Shown here piece after piece: positions 63,232 to 64,000 of a stretch of DNA of 64,000 nucleotides. Each line of letters starts with the position of its first letter. Within the stretch, counting starts at the first letter, position 1. The position numbers were made by a program, and so were the translations under genes. The stretch is from an uncultured Bacilli bacterium (GTDB lineage: Bacteria; Bacillota_I; Bacilli_A; RF39; UBA660): positions 1 through 64,000 of the forward strand of contig CAKPDF010000005.1 of NCBI GenBank assembly GCA_934148535.1, in the 5' to 3' direction. The notes beneath the pieces were generated by a model. It had not been told where the DNA came from. It saw nothing but the letters and a program-made list of their open reading frames with translations, and made no database searches.

Positions 63232-64000
63232 ATGGCAATTAGAGTTGCAATTAATGGTTTTGGTAGAATTGGAAGATTAGTGTTTAGGATAATGGAAGAG
63301 GATCCTAATTTTGATGTTGTTGCTATAAATGATCTTACTGATAGTGAGCAGTTAGCATATTTACTTAAATATGATACTAATCATAGAAATTATAAGGTTG
63401 ATGAGATTAGTTTTGATAATAATAATTTAATTATTGGATCAAGAAAGGTTAGAGTTTATAGTGAAATGGATCCTAAAAATTTACCTTGGAATGATCTTAA
63501 TGTTGATATAGTATTTGAATGTACTGGTAAGTTTGTTGACAAAGAAAAGGCTATGAGTCATATTGTAGCAGGTGCAAAAAAGGTGTTGATTTCTGCTCCT
63601 GCTAAGGGTGATGTTAAGACTATAGTTTATAATGTAAATGATAATATATTAGATGGAAGTGAACAAGTTGTTAGTGCTGCTTCTTGTACTACTAATTGTT
63701 TGGCACCTGTATTAAAAGTTATAAATGATAATTTTGGTATAGTTAAGGGATATATGACAACAGTGCATGCTTATACTAATGATCAAGTTACTTTGGATGT
63801 TGCTCATAAGAAAGGTATTAAGGCTAGAAGGGGAAGAGGGTGCGCTATGAATATTGTTCCTACTTCTACTGGTGCTGCTACTGCTATTGGAAAGGTTATT
63901 CCTGAACTTAATGGTAGGTTAAGTGGTGGTGCTTTAAGAGTTCCTGTATCTGATGGTTCTTTGGTTGATTTGGTTTTAGAACTTAATTGTAATGTTAGTG
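63232..64000 (+). CDS. gap: Glyceraldehyde-3-phosphate dehydrogenase, 3' end outside the window
   Basis: The glycolytic enzyme that oxidises glyceraldehyde-3-phosphate to 1,3-bisphosphoglycerate with NAD. Visible are the NAD-binding start VAINGFGRIGRLVFR, the catalytic Cys in SAASCTTNCLAP, VHAYTNDQ, RRGRGCAMNIVPTSTGAA and the LSGGALRVP segment. About 256 of the expected 335 or so residues are in view; the frame is open to the last base. AGGAG precedes two consecutive ATG codons (63229 and 63232); the second gives the usual MAIRVAINGFG start. Confidence 0.95.
   Translation, partial: MAIRVAINGFGRIGRLVFRIMEEDPNFDVVAINDLTDSEQLAYLLKYDTNHRNYKVDEISFDNNNLIIGSRKVRVYSEMDPKNLPWNDLNVDIVFECTGKFVDKEKAMSHIVAGAKKVLISAPAKGDVKTIVYNVNDNILDGSEQVVSAASCTTNCLAPVLKVINDNFGIVKGYMTTVHAYTNDQVTLDVAHKKGIKARRGRGCAMNIVPTSTGAATAIGKVIPELNGRLSGGALRVPVSDGSLVDLVLELNCNVS

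Noticed and set aside
1..64000. Mycoplasma-type code with UGA read as Trp
   Set aside because: Clear genes end at UGA with the next gene starting nearby, and Trp positions in conserved motifs use UGG.
1..64000. tRNA or rRNA genes
   Set aside because: No acceptor/T-loop pattern or conserved rRNA sequence was found in any gap; the only sure structural RNA is that of RNase P.

Overview
The window is very AT-rich and reads with the standard bacterial code: UGA is a true stop (for example at 3135-3137 and 18170-18172) and Trp is UGG. Ribosome-binding sites are of the AGGTG/GGAGG type and promoters are often extended -10 (TGnTATAAT). The gene order rodZ-like/pgsA/recA/rny, gpsB followed by a class B RNase P RNA, and ftsY/ylxM point to a low-GC Bacillota or Mycoplasmatota-related lineage, probably an uncultured gut member of the RF39 type. 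It has a cell wall: a MurE ligase with the DNPR motif typical of meso-diaminopimelate-adding enzymes, a polysaccharide deacetylase, an M23 peptidase and a GH73 glucosaminidase.

Layout. 0-25.8 kb is mostly core: Fic protein, polysaccharide deacetylase, polA, a cation-efflux protein, mutM, gpsB-rnpB, rodZ-like/pgsA/(acyltransferase)/recA/rny, two wall-related minus-strand genes, ftsY/ylxM with small partners, a ClpB-D1-like ATPase, murE, an M23 peptidase, an MgtC-like membrane protein and an NMT1/THI5-type ABC importer. 25.9-63.2 kb is an accessory surface region made of TasA/camelysin-like secreted subunits with SipW-type signal peptides, several SipW-type signal peptidases, two signal-peptidase-like proteins lacking the catalytic His, a DUF5305-like membrane protein, a membrane-anchored McrB-like AAA ATPase beside a DUF2357 protein without a visible nuclease domain, and two giant repeat proteins (about 2605 and 1846 residues). 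Remnants of IS3, IS21 and IS30 elements sit inside it. The gene for GAPDH runs off the right edge.

How it may work together (inference): the surface region looks like a dedicated system for secreting and assembling a protein fibre or sheath. SipW-type peptidases would process paired TasA-like subunits. A strongly promoted, highly translated subunit (53031-54146) and its paralogue (38610-39653) would be major components. The giant beta-solenoid proteins would be adhesins. The AAA/DUF2357 pair and the His-less peptidase homologues are candidates for assembly or quality-control factors. An almost identical 830-bp duplication between a short ORF (39884-40768) and the 1846-residue adhesin suggests recombination-driven variation.
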